Below are positions 18,194-27,330 of a stretch of DNA of 64,000 nucleotides, in pieces. A program made the position numbers and the translations under genes. Each line of letters starts with the position of its first letter. Position 1 is the first letter of the stretch. The notes under the pieces are model-generated. The model was not told the DNA's origin, searched no databases, and worked only from the letters and a program-made list of their open reading frames with translations. This DNA is from Ravibacter sp964562455 (GTDB taxonomy: Bacteria > Bacteroidota > Bacteroidia > Cytophagales > Spirosomataceae): positions 1 to 64,000 of the forward strand of contig CAZLTN010000002.1 of NCBI GenBank assembly GCA_964562455.1, read 5' to 3'.

Positions 18194-19738
18194 ATGAAAT
18201 CGTTTGTCTTTCTCGGCGTGGGCATCCTGCTTTTATTTTCAAACTGCCAGAGCAGGAATACTTCCACGGAAACAACGAAAGCAAAACCCAATATCATTAT
18301 CATCAACCTGGATGATCTCGGTTACGGCGATGTTGGAGCTTACGGCGCGACCGAATTAAAAACACCCAATTTTGATCTTCTGGCCAATGGAGGCATCCGC
18401 TTCACCAGTGGCCATTCAACCTCTTCCACCTGCACGCCAAGCAGGTTTGCGCTCATCACCGGTGTTTATCCCTGGCGGAACAGCGAAGCTAAAATTCTCC
18501 CCGGAACGGCGCCGCTCATCATCGATCCGGCGCAGGCTACTATCGCTTCGGTGCTGAAAGGAGCAGGCTACCGTACAGGCGTAGTAGGCAAATGGCACCT
18601 CGGATTGGGCAACGGACATGCCGACTGGAACAAGCCTATCGCGCCGGGACCCAACCAGTTGGGTTTCGACTATGCCTATATTATGGCGGCCACACAAGAC
18701 CGTGTGCCTACAGTTTATATCGAAAACGGCCTGGTAGCGGGTCTTGATTCCGACGATCCTATCGAGGTAAGCTACGAGAAAAATTTTGACGGCGAGCCTA
18801 CAGCGCTGACGCACCCTGAAATGCTTACCATGAAATGGCACCACGGCCACAACCAGAGTATTGTGAATGGTGTACCCAGGATCGGCTATATGAAGGGGGG
18901 AAAAAAAGCGCTCTGGAATGATGAGGACATGGCAGATCACTTTTTGGCAAAAGCGCGCGATTTTGTCGTGAACAGTAAAGATCAGCCGTTCTTTCTCTAT
19001 TACGCGATGCAACAGCCGCACGTCCCCCGGACGCCGCATCCCCGTTTTGCCGGTACAACAGGCCTGGGACCGAGGGGAGATGCCATTGCAGAGGCTGACT
19101 GGTGCGTGGGCGAGCTTCTGAAAACCCTCGAAGACCATAAGCTGCTCGAAAATACGCTCATCATCTTTACCAGCGATAACGGCCCTGTCGTAAACGACGG
19201 GTATCATGACGACGCTGTGGAAAAGCTCGGAAAACACACTCCTTCCGGGCCCCTGAGAGGCGGCAAATACAGCCTGTACGAAGCAGGGACACGCGTGCCG
19301 TTCATTACTTACTGGAAAGGGACAATCCAGCCGGGTGTATCTGACGCGCTTGTCTGCCAGATCGACCTGCCGGCATCACTGGCTTCACTTGCGGGTACCG
19401 GATTTGAAGGCAAAGACAGCCGTAACCTGCTGGATGTGTTCCTCGGAAAAAGCAACAAAGGCCGCGAAAACCTGGTGCTGGAGGCCTCGGGCCGCACAGC
19501 CCTACGCCAGGGAAACTGGGTATTGATCCCGCCCTACAAAGGTCAGGCCATGAACAAAAGCGTCAATATCGAACTCGGGAATGCTCCTGAATACCAGTTG
19601 TTTAACCTCGGTGATGACATCGGTCAGCAACGCAATCTCGCTAAAGAAAATACTGAGAAGGTAAAAGAAATGGCCAAAACGCTGGAAAGCATCCAGGGAA
19701 AACGGGCCGGCGATGTTCCTGAGCTTGAACTGAAATAG
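18194..19738 (+). CDS. S1-family sulfatase, arylsulfatase A-like lipoprotein (locus B, second)
   Basis: Sulfate-ester hydrolase, 514 residues, with a lipoprotein signal (LLLFSNC). Core motifs: NLDDLGYGD metal site, CTPSRFALITG with Cys80 predicted to become formylglycine, GKWHLG, MQQPHVPR, and TSDNGP for the second metal site. The organisation is the arylsulfatase A / cerebroside-sulfatase type, distinct from the preceding sulfatase, so the two probably remove sulfates from different positions of one ligand. It ends locus B and is followed by a perfect 45-bp palindrome. Confidence 0.9.
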   Translation: MKSFVFLGVGILLLFSNCQSRNTSTETTKAKPNIIIINLDDLGYGDVGAYGATELKTPNFDLLANGGIRFTSGHSTSSTCTPSRFALITGVYPWRNSEAKILPGTAPLIIDPAQATIASVLKGAGYRTGVVGKWHLGLGNGHADWNKPIAPGPNQLGFDYAYIMAATQDRVPTVYIENGLVAGLDSDDPIEVSYEKNFDGEPTALTHPEMLTMKWHHGHNQSIVNGVPRIGYMKGGKKALWNDEDMADHFLAKARDFVVNSKDQPFFLYYAMQQPHVPRTPHPRFAGTTGLGPRGDAIAEADWCVGELLKTLEDHKLLENTLIIFTSDNGPVVNDGYHDDAVEKLGKHTPSGPLRGGKYSLYEAGTRVPFITYWKGTIQPGVSDALVCQIDLPASLASLAGTGFEGKDSRNLLDVFLGKSNKGRENLVLEASGRTALRQGNWVLIPPYKGQAMNKSVNIELGNAPEYQLFNLGDDIGQQRNLAKENTEKVKEMAKTLESIQGKRAGDVPELELK

Positions 19739-19765
19739 CGGGGAGAAATATTTTCTAATATTTAG

Positions 19766-19810
19766 TTATCCCTGCAATTCTGGAATTGAATTCCAGAATT
19801 GCAGGGATAA
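19766..19810. repeat. Perfect 45-bp palindrome, candidate terminator
   Basis: TTATCCCTGCAATTCTGGAATT (19766-19787, split here as TTATCCCTGCAATTC plus TGGAATT) is followed by a single G (19788) and its exact complement through 19810: 22 paired bases, no mismatch. It starts 27 bp after the last sulfatase stop, as a terminator would, but lacks a clear T tract afterwards (TGCTTTATATTC). Perfection and the 1-nt centre are unusual; it may be a recurring genomic palindrome. Confidence 0.55.
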
Positions 19811-19898
19811 TGCTTTATATTCAAAGTAATCCTAATCGTTCTAAATGGGCAGGATGTGTAAGCTCTAGCCTCTCCTCCAGGTTCTGTTTTCCGATAAA

Positions 19899-19994
19899 AT
19901 CATAATATTACAGGAATCAAATCCTGAATTATCATAATATTTCCGGAATAAAATCCGAAATTATTATAATTTTACAGGATTAAAATACGGTAAT
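19899..19994 (+). repeat. Three direct 32-bp repeats abutting the ATPase start codon
   Basis: Units at 19899-19930, 19931-19962 and 19963-19994 are each 32 bp, with consensus ATCATAATATTWCMGGAATA then AAATCCGRAATT. Unit 1 contains CAGGA/TCCTG and unit 2 CGGA/TCCG as small inverted repeats; unit 3 is degenerate. The ATG of the ATPase follows directly at 19995. Three equal units about three helical turns each would place bound protein on one face, so these look like operator sites. Confidence 0.65.
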
Positions 19995-21125
19995 ATGATA
20001 AACAGAAACCTTCAACAGCAAATCGAAAACAGGCTTTTTAAAGGGAAAGCCATCCTTTTGTTCGGACCTCGCCAAACCGGAAAGTCTACGCTGGTCGAAA
20101 CCATATTAAAAGGGAAAGATTATCTGTATTTCAACGGAGATGATGCAGATGTGGAGGCTATTCTCACTAACACGACAGCCGCAAAATTAAAACTTGCTGT
20201 CGGGCAAAAGAAAATAGTCTTCATAGATGAAGCACAAAAGATAGTCAATATCGGGCTCACACTCAAGCTATTTACGGATCAGTTAAAGGATGTTCAGGTC
20301 ATTGCGACCGGATCTTCTGCATTTGAACTCTCCAGCCGTGTGAACGAACCACTAACCGGACGCAAGTATGAATTCATGCTATATCCGCTGAGCTTTTCAG
20401 AGATGGTTAACTATCATGGACTCATCCAGGAGAAAAGACATCTGGAACACCGTCTGATTTATGGCTACTATCCCGAAATTGTTACCAAGCCCGGCGAGGA
20501 GAAAATCCATCTGAAATTACTGGCCGGCAGCTACCTGTACAAAGACCTGCTGATGCTCGAGCAAATCAAAAAGCCCTTACTTCTCGAAAAACTACTAAAA
20601 GCGCTGGCTCTCCAAACAGGAAGCGAGGTTAGTTACCATGAAATAGGGCAGCTCATCGGAAGCGATGCCAAAACAGTGGACAAGTATATTGACCTTCTCG
20701 AAAAAACGTTCGTCGTCTTTCGTCTGCCGGCTTTTAGTCGTAATGTACGGAACGAGATAAAAAAAGGTCGTAAAGTATACTTCTATGACTGCGGCATACG
20801 GAATGCGGTCATAAACAATTTCAGACCATTGTCCGGCAGAACAGACACAGGAGCGCTATGGGAAAACTTTATCATAGCGGAGCGCATGAAATGGCTGCAC
20901 TATAACAACATCGATGCTGAACGGTACTTCTGGAGAACGACACAGCAGCAAGAGATAGACCTTATCGAAGATTTTGAGGGAACGCTGTCGGCCTACGAGT
21001 TTAAATGGGGCCATACTTCCAGAGTCAGATTCCCGCAAACCTTTACTCAAAACTATCCCGGATCTCAAACGCGTGTCATCTCCCCCGACAACATCGAGGA
21101 GTTTTTGTTAGAAATCCGGGAGTAA
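19995..21125 (+). CDS. AAA-family ATPase with DUF4143 and PD-(D/E)XK-like C-terminus
   Basis: ATP-binding protein of the AAA_14/DUF4143 group, 376 residues, cytoplasmic, role not established in the family. Walker A is LFGPRQTGKST (about 22-32) and Walker B KIVFIDEAQK (about 75-84); a sensor-like ATGSSAFELSSR follows. The DUF4143 part ends with QQEIDLIEDFEGTLSAYEFK, a spacing (E-I-D ... E-F-K) like a PD-(D/E)XK nuclease core. It stands alone between two sulfatase loci, has A/T-rich DNA upstream with three 32-bp repeats, and ends 3 bp from the convergent dioxygenase gene. It is probably an independent insertion rather than part of glycan use. Confidence 0.85.
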   Translation: MINRNLQQQIENRLFKGKAILLFGPRQTGKSTLVETILKGKDYLYFNGDDADVEAILTNTTAAKLKLAVGQKKIVFIDEAQKIVNIGLTLKLFTDQLKDVQVIATGSSAFELSSRVNEPLTGRKYEFMLYPLSFSEMVNYHGLIQEKRHLEHRLIYGYYPEIVTKPGEEKIHLKLLAGSYLYKDLLMLEQIKKPLLLEKLLKALALQTGSEVSYHEIGQLIGSDAKTVDKYIDLLEKTFVVFRLPAFSRNVRNEIKKGRKVYFYDCGIRNAVINNFRPLSGRTDTGALWENFIIAERMKWLHYNNIDAERYFWRTTQQQEIDLIEDFEGTLSAYEFKWGHTSRVRFPQTFTQNYPGSQTRVISPDNIEEFLLEIRE

Positions 21126-21128
21126 CGG

Positions 21129-21959
21129 TCAGGAGGCACTATATACCAGCGGATTCAGCTCAGATGCGGCCTCGCTCCCTACAGGCAAATTGCAAAGCCA
21201 CCGCTCGAGATCGGCGCGCTGAAATTGGTTCCGGGGTTCGGTAACCTTTGCACCATCGGCAAAGAATATCACGGTCATCACCTCTCTCATTTTATCGGGC
21301 GTGTTATTACCCGGCGCAGCATGGAAAGTCCAGCCGTAATGCCAGGTAGCATCGCCTGCCCGCATGCTTTTAGCGCGGGTTATCTCCAGGCCCTTGTCCC
21401 TCACAAGCTGCTGAAACATTTCCTCGGATTCATCCGAAATCGCAACATCTCCTTCAAACTCCGTCTTATGAGACCCGGAAGCAAAAGTGAGCATTCCCAT
21501 ATCTTCGGTGATATCCACCAGCGGCATCCACATCGTTACCGTATCGGAAGTATCCAGGGGCCAGTAATATTGATCCTGGTGCCAAGGAGTATGACCGCCT
21601 CCGGGCTCTTTATATAATGCCTGATCGTGATAAATCCGCACGCGGTCTACCCCCAGAAGGTCAGCCGCTATTTTACCAAAGCGCCGGGCAAGGGTAAAAT
21701 TTGCAACGGCCGGGTCAACTTCCCAGAGGTTCATCACCTGGAGAAAAGCCTTCCCGTATGTGTCACGATCCTCCAGTTTACGGGTTTCGGTATTGTTGGC
21801 AGCCGTAGCGTTATTAATCACATCACGATAATATGCTATTTCCTCCCGGCTCAATATCCCCGGGATCAGCACATGGCCGTCTTTTCTGAAAGATTCTACC
21901 TGGTGATCCGATACACTTCTAAATCCGCTCAGATCAGGCGTGGTCAAGGTTGTCTTCAT
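21129..21959 (-). CDS. Phytanoyl-CoA dioxygenase (PhyH)-family Fe(II)/2-oxoglutarate oxygenase
   Basis: Predicted non-haem iron, 2-oxoglutarate-dependent hydroxylase, cytoplasmic. From the Met at 21959 the protein is 276 residues (MKTTLTTPDLSG...). The upstream in-frame extension to 22001 is rejected because it falls in an A/T-rich intergenic region. Visible family features: FRKDGHVLIPG near the start, the iron-binding HxD in TPWHQDQYYW, and the distal His plus 2-oxoglutarate Arg in GWTFHAAPGN and KMREVMTVIF. It is transcribed away from the AraC gene at 22097, its probable regulator. The substrate is unknown; family members in bacteria act on many small molecules. Confidence 0.85.
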   Translation of the reverse strand: MKTTLTTPDLSGFRSVSDHQVESFRKDGHVLIPGILSREEIAYYRDVINNATAANNTETRKLEDRDTYGKAFLQVMNLWEVDPAVANFTLARRFGKIAADLLGVDRVRIYHDQALYKEPGGGHTPWHQDQYYWPLDTSDTVTMWMPLVDITEDMGMLTFASGSHKTEFEGDVAISDESEEMFQQLVRDKGLEITRAKSMRAGDATWHYGWTFHAAPGNNTPDKMREVMTVIFFADGAKVTEPRNQFQRADLERWLCNLPVGSEAASELNPLVYSAS

Positions 21960-22035
21960 AGTTCGATAAATAAATATGATGATACACAGGACAAATTTCA
22001 TTCATCCGGTATGGATTTACGAGGCAAAAAATACC

Positions 22036-22065
22036 TATTTTATGGATTATTTTGTCTTATTTTAT
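22036..22065. promoter_or_regulatory. Direct TATTTTAT repeats in the araC-phyH divergent promoter
   Basis: TATTTTAT occurs at 22036-22043 and 22058-22065, starts 22 bp apart (two helical turns), in the 137-bp A/T-rich gap between the divergent dioxygenase and AraC genes. This spacing is typical of paired half-sites for AraC-type regulators. The regulator assignment is inference from position. Confidence 0.4.
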
Positions 22066-22096
22066 CAAATTTTAGAATGATCCAGTAAAATAAGCA

Positions 22097-22966
22097 ATGA
22101 TAAAAGCGCAGTTTGAAACGATTACCCCCAACGACAGGGCCTCATTCGTAGTCAATTCCTTTGCGTTGGAGAAATTTACGGCGCCCTATCATTTTCACCC
22201 TGAATATGAGCTTACCTGGATCAAAGCGGGCACCGGTACCCGTTTTGTAGGTAAGAACATGCAGGCATACGGTCCGGGAGACCTGGTATTCCTCGGGACA
22301 GGCTTGCCGCATTGCTGGAAATCGGAAGACTTTGCCGCAGGTAAACTCGGGTCGCAGTCGATTGTCATACAATTTGAAAACGCTTTCCTCGGAAAGGAAT
22401 TCTTCGAAAAGCCGGAACTTGAATCCATAGCGGGCCTGATCAAAAGGGGCGCATCAGGTATTCGCTTCCTGGGAGAGACGGTAAAGAACGTTACGATGCG
22501 GATGGAAGCGGCGAGCCGGGAAGAAAGCAGGTTCAACCGGATGCTGCGCCTGCTGGAGATCCTGGATATCCTGGCCGGGTCCACCGAGTATGTCCTTTTG
22601 GATAATGACGGGATGACTGCCCGGTCTCACCCGACGGAACGTGAGCGGTTAAATATTTCGCTGGGTTATATTGTAGACAATTTCAGGACGGAGATAGCGC
22701 TGACCGAAGTCGCTGCAACGGTCAATATGTCGGTCAGCGCATTCTGCAAGTATTTCCGGAAAGCCACCGGCAAAACATTCATCGAGACAGTAACCGACTA
22801 CCGGATCCACTTCGCGACAAAGCAGCTCCTTATGACAGATAAGTCTATGGCCGATATTGCTTTTGACAGCGGCTTCGGGGATATATCACATTTCTATAAA
22901 ATTTTCCGGCGCAGGTTGAAAACAAGTCCGCTTCAGTACCGGAAAAGCTTTTTGAAGGGGGTTTAA
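22097..22966 (+). CDS. AraC-family transcriptional regulator with cupin sensor domain
   Basis: One-component regulator, 289 residues. The N-terminal cupin-like ligand-binding domain (PYHFHPEYELTWIKAGTGTR, GPGDLVFLGTGLPHCW) is followed by two helix-turn-helix motifs in an AraC C-terminal domain (about 190-285; LTEVAATVNMSVSAFCKYFR, MADIAFDSGFGDISHFYKIF). It is divergent from the PhyH-type dioxygenase, with paired TATTTTAT repeats in the gap, so it likely controls that gene and itself. It ends 21 bp from the convergent sulfatase of locus C. Confidence 0.92.
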   Translation: MIKAQFETITPNDRASFVVNSFALEKFTAPYHFHPEYELTWIKAGTGTRFVGKNMQAYGPGDLVFLGTGLPHCWKSEDFAAGKLGSQSIVIQFENAFLGKEFFEKPELESIAGLIKRGASGIRFLGETVKNVTMRMEAASREESRFNRMLRLLEILDILAGSTEYVLLDNDGMTARSHPTERERLNISLGYIVDNFRTEIALTEVAATVNMSVSAFCKYFRKATGKTFIETVTDYRIHFATKQLLMTDKSMADIAFDSGFGDISHFYKIFRRRLKTSPLQYRKSFLKGV

Positions 22967-22987
22967 TCTTATTTCCCTTCCCGCCCC

Positions 22988-24385
22988 TCACTTCTTCCAA
23001 CCCTTTGTCATCTGGTTCGGCACTTCCTCTACCGTAGCCCGATGCGCTTCTGCAACCTTCTTCAGGTCACTTACAATGGCCGCGTTTTCTTTGGAAATGT
23101 CAAACCGTTCGGACGGATCGGTCAATACATTGAATAGAGCGGGCGTTTCCAGTATCTCGATTTTTGGAGGGTAACCCGCGGGGTTATTGGATTTAAAATA
23201 AAGCTTATGCGCACCTTTCCTTACCGCAAATAATTCCGTAGCATGATAGAAATACATGATATCACGCGGGGTAGTATTTTCCCCCCGAAATACCGGCGAT
23301 AAGTCATAACCGTCCAGTACCCGGTCTTTGGGCAACTGTACTCCCGCCAACCGGCAAATAGTGGGAAGGAGATCGAGAGTACTGCCCATTTTAGTCACTG
23401 TTCCCGGTTTTACACCGTTCCCCCAAATGACGCAGGGAACACGTTGCCCGCCTTCATAGCTGGTGCCTTTTCCGCCGTAGAGAAGCCCTGCGGAGCCTCC
23501 GTTCTCGCCGAACACCAGCCAGGGGCCATTATCGGTAGTGAACACGACATAGGTATTTTTTTCCAGCCCTTCCGCCTTAAGCGTTTTCATAATCTGTCCT
23601 ACGCTCCAATCGATTTCCTCAATGACATCACCGTATAAACCTCTTTCACTTTTTCCCCTGAAATTGTCATTGGCATAAAGCGGGATATGCGGCATACTAT
23701 GTGCGAGGTACAGGAAAAACGGCTTCGACTTATGCTCTTTTATATACTTTACCGACTCTTCGGTATACCGCCTGGTGAGCGTCGACTGCTCGGCCGGCCT
23801 TTCAATCTCCTTACCATTTCTCACAATCGGGACATTGAAACCCCTGATATCGGGATTGGTTTTCTGGAAGCGTTCATAGGGATAGTCCTTATTACGGTCC
23901 ATGTCATTGGAGTAGGGAATCCCATAGTAGTAATCGAAACCATTGGCATTAGGCGAATATTGGGGCAGATGCCCCAGGTGCCATTTGCCAATGCAGGCAG
24001 TGCTGTAGTTCCTGGTTTTCAGCAGCTCGGCGATGGTCAGCTCGCTTTCCTGGATGCCGCCTTCCGAATCAGGAAAGAGTACCCGCCTTGCATCCGGCCC
24101 TTCCATACCCCCGCGCACCGGCAACCGGCCCGTAAGAAGACCGAAGCGGGAAGGCGTGCAGACGTTGGAGGCAACATAAAAGTTTGTCCATTTCTGTCCT
24201 TCCGACGCCATTTTATCTATAAAGGGAGTTTTGATAGTAGGATGCCCGAAGCATCCGAGATCCCCGTAACCCTGGTCATCGGTAAAGATGATGATGAAGT
24301 TGGGAGACTGATTACTACGCTGGCAAAACCCCGGCTGTACATATAGCACAAACAAGGCAAGAAACAGGAATTTCAGTTTTTTCAC
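22988..24385 (-). CDS. S1-family sulfatase, arylsulfatase A / GALNS-like (locus C, second)
   Basis: Sulfate-ester hydrolase, 465 residues with a signal peptide (FLALFVLYVQPGFC). Core motifs: IIIFTDDQGYGDLGCFG, CTPSRFGLLTGR with Cys76 predicted to become formylglycine, GKWHLG, HSMPHIPL and TTDNGPW. The whole pattern resembles arylsulfatase A and galactosamine-6-sulfatase relatives. It is last in locus C, 32 bp after the other sulfatase, and converges on the AraC gene. The final sulfate position it attacks cannot be told from sequence alone. Confidence 0.9.
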   Translation of the reverse strand: MKKLKFLFLALFVLYVQPGFCQRSNQSPNFIIIFTDDQGYGDLGCFGHPTIKTPFIDKMASEGQKWTNFYVASNVCTPSRFGLLTGRLPVRGGMEGPDARRVLFPDSEGGIQESELTIAELLKTRNYSTACIGKWHLGHLPQYSPNANGFDYYYGIPYSNDMDRNKDYPYERFQKTNPDIRGFNVPIVRNGKEIERPAEQSTLTRRYTEESVKYIKEHKSKPFFLYLAHSMPHIPLYANDNFRGKSERGLYGDVIEEIDWSVGQIMKTLKAEGLEKNTYVVFTTDNGPWLVFGENGGSAGLLYGGKGTSYEGGQRVPCVIWGNGVKPGTVTKMGSTLDLLPTICRLAGVQLPKDRVLDGYDLSPVFRGENTTPRDIMYFYHATELFAVRKGAHKLYFKSNNPAGYPPKIEILETPALFNVLTDPSERFDISKENAAIVSDLKKVAEAHRATVEEVPNQMTKGWKK

Positions 24386-24417
24386 GTGTATAAAATTTTA
24401 AAATTATACTTTACACT

Positions 24418-25773
24418 TTAAGGTTTTTCCGGCTGCTGCCAGGGTGTCTGACCTCCTTTCTGGATATAGGTCATTAAGAGCTTGTTTAAAGTATTTATCC
24501 TTTGCGGCTCCTTGCCTGCAAGATTCACCTTTTCATAAGGATCGTTCTCTAAATGATAGAGTTCCAGGGGAGAATATGGGTCATTCTGTAATAGTTTCCA
24601 GCCCTGGTAGATCAATGCGTGATAATCGTTGCCGCCATACCTCACCCCCCCTTCCCTTCTTACAAAATACAAAGGCCGTTCTCCCATCTTTGTCTTGCTG
24701 TCAAAGAGTATACCGGCGAAGCTTGTACCGTCATAACCGTTGCCTTCGCGTCCTGATACGATAGCTTCCAGCGTAGGAAGGACATCCATAGTCATGAGCT
24801 TCTCGTTTGAGGAGGTTCCTTTGGGGATCCGGGCAGGCCAACTGGCGAAGGCGGGAATACGTATCCCGCCTTCGTACATGCTTTGCTTGCCGTTCCTGTA
24901 AGGATTATTATTCGCCAGGTCATCGAGATTTCCCCCGTTATCGCTCATAAAAAGGATCAGCGTATCGTCGTATTGATCCGACTCTTTCAGCGCTTTTACT
25001 ACCCGGCCGATACCATCATCCAGGTGTTCTATCAACGCGACCAGCTTCGCCCGTTTGGGATCTATGCCGGGTTGCCTGGCAAGTACCCTGTCGTACGATT
25101 CTTTGGGAGGCTGTACCGGGAAATGCGGCGCATTATAAGCCAGGTAAAGAAAAAAGGGATCAGGTTTCTGAGAAGCTTTGCGGATATAGTCAACCGACCA
25201 GTCGGTGAAAATATCGGTAGCGTGGCCCTGGGGATAGATTACGTCTTTGTCCTCCCGCATAAAATTGATCCCATGCCGCTTGTGGTCGTAGTAATCTTCC
25301 ATCATATCTTCCAGCCAGCCGTGGAAATAATCAAAGCCTTTTTGACCAGGCAGATTCGGTGATTCCAACCCCAGGTTCCATTTCCCGATCAGGGCGGTCG
25401 TATACCCGTATCTCTTCAAAATTCCCGGCATAAGCGGCACATCGGGCTTCAGATATCCCCAGTTGTCGAACTTATAATACCGTATCAATCCGGGTACTCC
25501 CACCGCGTCGGGATAGCGCCCTGTCATCAGCGATGCCCGCGTAGGCGAGCACACGGGAGAATTGGCATAAAAGCTGTCAAACCTGATACCATCCCTGCAA
25601 AGTCCGTCGAGATGAGGGGTTCTCACATCACCCTTGTTGTAGTACGAGACGTCGTTGAAGCTGAGGTCGTCCACCAGGATGACGATGATGTTGGGTTTTT
25701 TCGGCTGCGCGAACATCATCACCGGCATCAGCAGGAGCAGCAGAAGAGGCTTTGTAAATTTGTTTTTAACCAT
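24418..25773 (-). CDS. S1-family sulfatase (locus C, first)
   Basis: Sulfate-ester hydrolase, 451 residues with a signal peptide (PLLLLLLMPVMMFAQ). Core motifs: IIVILVDDLSFNDVS, CSPTRASLMTGRYPD with Cys75 as the formylglycine residue, GKWNLG and MSDNGGN. It uses Ser rather than Thr before Pro in the modification motif, unlike the other three sulfatases here, though Cys-x-Pro-x-Arg is complete. It lies 8 bp after susD in the same operon. Confidence 0.9.
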   Translation of the reverse strand: MVKNKFTKPLLLLLLMPVMMFAQPKKPNIIVILVDDLSFNDVSYYNKGDVRTPHLDGLCRDGIRFDSFYANSPVCSPTRASLMTGRYPDAVGVPGLIRYYKFDNWGYLKPDVPLMPGILKRYGYTTALIGKWNLGLESPNLPGQKGFDYFHGWLEDMMEDYYDHKRHGINFMREDKDVIYPQGHATDIFTDWSVDYIRKASQKPDPFFLYLAYNAPHFPVQPPKESYDRVLARQPGIDPKRAKLVALIEHLDDGIGRVVKALKESDQYDDTLILFMSDNGGNLDDLANNNPYRNGKQSMYEGGIRIPAFASWPARIPKGTSSNEKLMTMDVLPTLEAIVSGREGNGYDGTSFAGILFDSKTKMGERPLYFVRREGGVRYGGNDYHALIYQGWKLLQNDPYSPLELYHLENDPYEKVNLAGKEPQRINTLNKLLMTYIQKGGQTPWQQPEKP

Positions 25774-25781
25774 ATCGATTG

Positions 25782-27326
25782 CTACCAGTTCGGGTTTTGA
25801 TTAAGGCCTGGATTCAGGGATATTTCACCTACCGGTATTGGAAGCAAATTGTAGTACTCCAGATATCCCGCCGGGAACCTCGTCTCGATTATCCCTCCCA
25901 GGTGATCTTTGATAGTCAAAGGATAGATATCTTTCCCGATTTTCCATCGCCTTATATCGGACCAATATAATCCTTCGAGCGCAAATTCGATCCTTCTTTC
26001 GTGCCTTAATTTCTGACGGGCTTCCGATTGGGACAGGCCCGCCGGTAGTGTGGAGATTTTCACATCAGCCCGCTCGGTCCTGATCCGGTTGATAAGGGCG
26101 ATAGCCGCCGGGATATCCTGGTTCAGCTCGATCATAGCCTCGGCTTTGGATAGCAATACATCCGCATAACGTATTACAATGTTATTGATTGCTGATTGGC
26201 CGGAGGTAGGCAGGTTAGCCATGGAGCCTTCTCTGTATTTTCGGCAGCTCAGGTGCTTCAGCCTGTTCCCGGGATGGTTAAATGCCCCTCCGGGATAAAT
26301 ATAATTCGGAAACTGGAAGCCAAGAATATAAGCGCCCGGGATCACAACTGTGAATTCGAGTCTCGGATCCCTGTTCCGAAACTTGTTGGCGGGGTCTACC
26401 GGAGTGCCGTCAATCGTCTCGTATGCGTTTACCAGGTCATCGGTAGGAACATAGCGGCTTCCCCGGGTAAAGGTGCCCGTACCGGTACCGCAATACTGAT
26501 CATGAAATGAGCCTTGGTTGTTTTCTCCACGGATATACTGGATATCGAAAATGACTTCTTTATTGTTTTCATTTTCCTCTTTAAAGAGGTCTTCGTAGCT
26601 CGGGAACAACCCATAAGCGTTTAATGCTTCCACCTGGGCGGCCGTCTCCAGTACCTTATCATACTTGTTCTGGTATAACCACGCCCTCATCTTCATCGCC
26701 ATAGCTGCGCCTTTTGTAGCACGTCCTGTTTGCGGCGCTTTCACCTCAAGATTACTGATCGCCACGTCGTAATCGGCGATAACCTGGTTCCAGGTTTCTT
26801 CGAGGGAAGCGCGAACCAGGCCTTTGGCCTCGTCGGCCGATATTGCAGATTTGATAATCGGGACTCCCCCGTAGGTATCGGCCAACAGCGAATAAGCCAG
26901 GCCCCGTAAAAAATGGGCTTCTCCTGTATACAGTTTTTTCCTGTCTGCCGGTAAATCTACCTCGTCCAAAATCTTCAGCAGGTAATTGGCACGGAAAATA
27001 ATGGCGTAGGCGCGGGTCCAGCGATAGGTAATCAGGTCTCCGTCGGAGGAAGATAGCTGTCCGTTGCCCGCCTTGGCTATCGGCGTATTACCCCAATTGA
27101 ATCCATTCGGCGTCGCGCCGTCAAGCACTCCGAACCCGAACAGGCCTTCGTTATAAATGGAATTTTCCTTTAAGAGCGAGTAAACGCCGTTGAGCGTGTA
27201 TTGAACGTCCGTTTCATTTTCGGGGAAGCGGGCGGATGTGATTTTATCTTCAGGAAAGACGTCCAGGTAATCGGCACAGCCGGAAGCGCCGAGAAGCAGG
27301 AATAAATATATGAACCTTTTAAACAT
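25782..27326 (-). CDS. SusD/RagB-family glycan-binding lipoprotein (locus C)
   Basis: Outer-membrane lipoprotein partner of the adjacent SusC (4 bp gap). The 514 residues start with a lipoprotein signal (FLLLGASGC then ADYLDVFP). SusD helical and signature segments: YTGEAHFLRGLAYSLLADTY, VIRYADVLLSKAEAMIEL, RHERRIEFALEGLYWSDIRR, ending SLNPGLNQNPNW. Length and domains are normal. Confidence 0.95.
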   Translation of the reverse strand: MFKRFIYLFLLLGASGCADYLDVFPEDKITSARFPENETDVQYTLNGVYSLLKENSIYNEGLFGFGVLDGATPNGFNWGNTPIAKAGNGQLSSSDGDLITYRWTRAYAIIFRANYLLKILDEVDLPADRKKLYTGEAHFLRGLAYSLLADTYGGVPIIKSAISADEAKGLVRASLEETWNQVIADYDVAISNLEVKAPQTGRATKGAAMAMKMRAWLYQNKYDKVLETAAQVEALNAYGLFPSYEDLFKEENENNKEVIFDIQYIRGENNQGSFHDQYCGTGTGTFTRGSRYVPTDDLVNAYETIDGTPVDPANKFRNRDPRLEFTVVIPGAYILGFQFPNYIYPGGAFNHPGNRLKHLSCRKYREGSMANLPTSGQSAINNIVIRYADVLLSKAEAMIELNQDIPAAIALINRIRTERADVKISTLPAGLSQSEARQKLRHERRIEFALEGLYWSDIRRWKIGKDIYPLTIKDHLGGIIETRFPAGYLEYYNLLPIPVGEISLNPGLNQNPNW

Positions 27327-27330
27327 GGGC

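Noticed and set aside
19899..19994. CRISPR-like reading of the 32-bp repeats
   Set aside because: The units are contiguous without spacers, only three, and degenerate; no cas genes are near.
21960..22001. Upstream in-frame extension of the PhyH gene
   Set aside because: The extra residues come from the A/T-rich divergent promoter, and the family normally starts close to the second Met.
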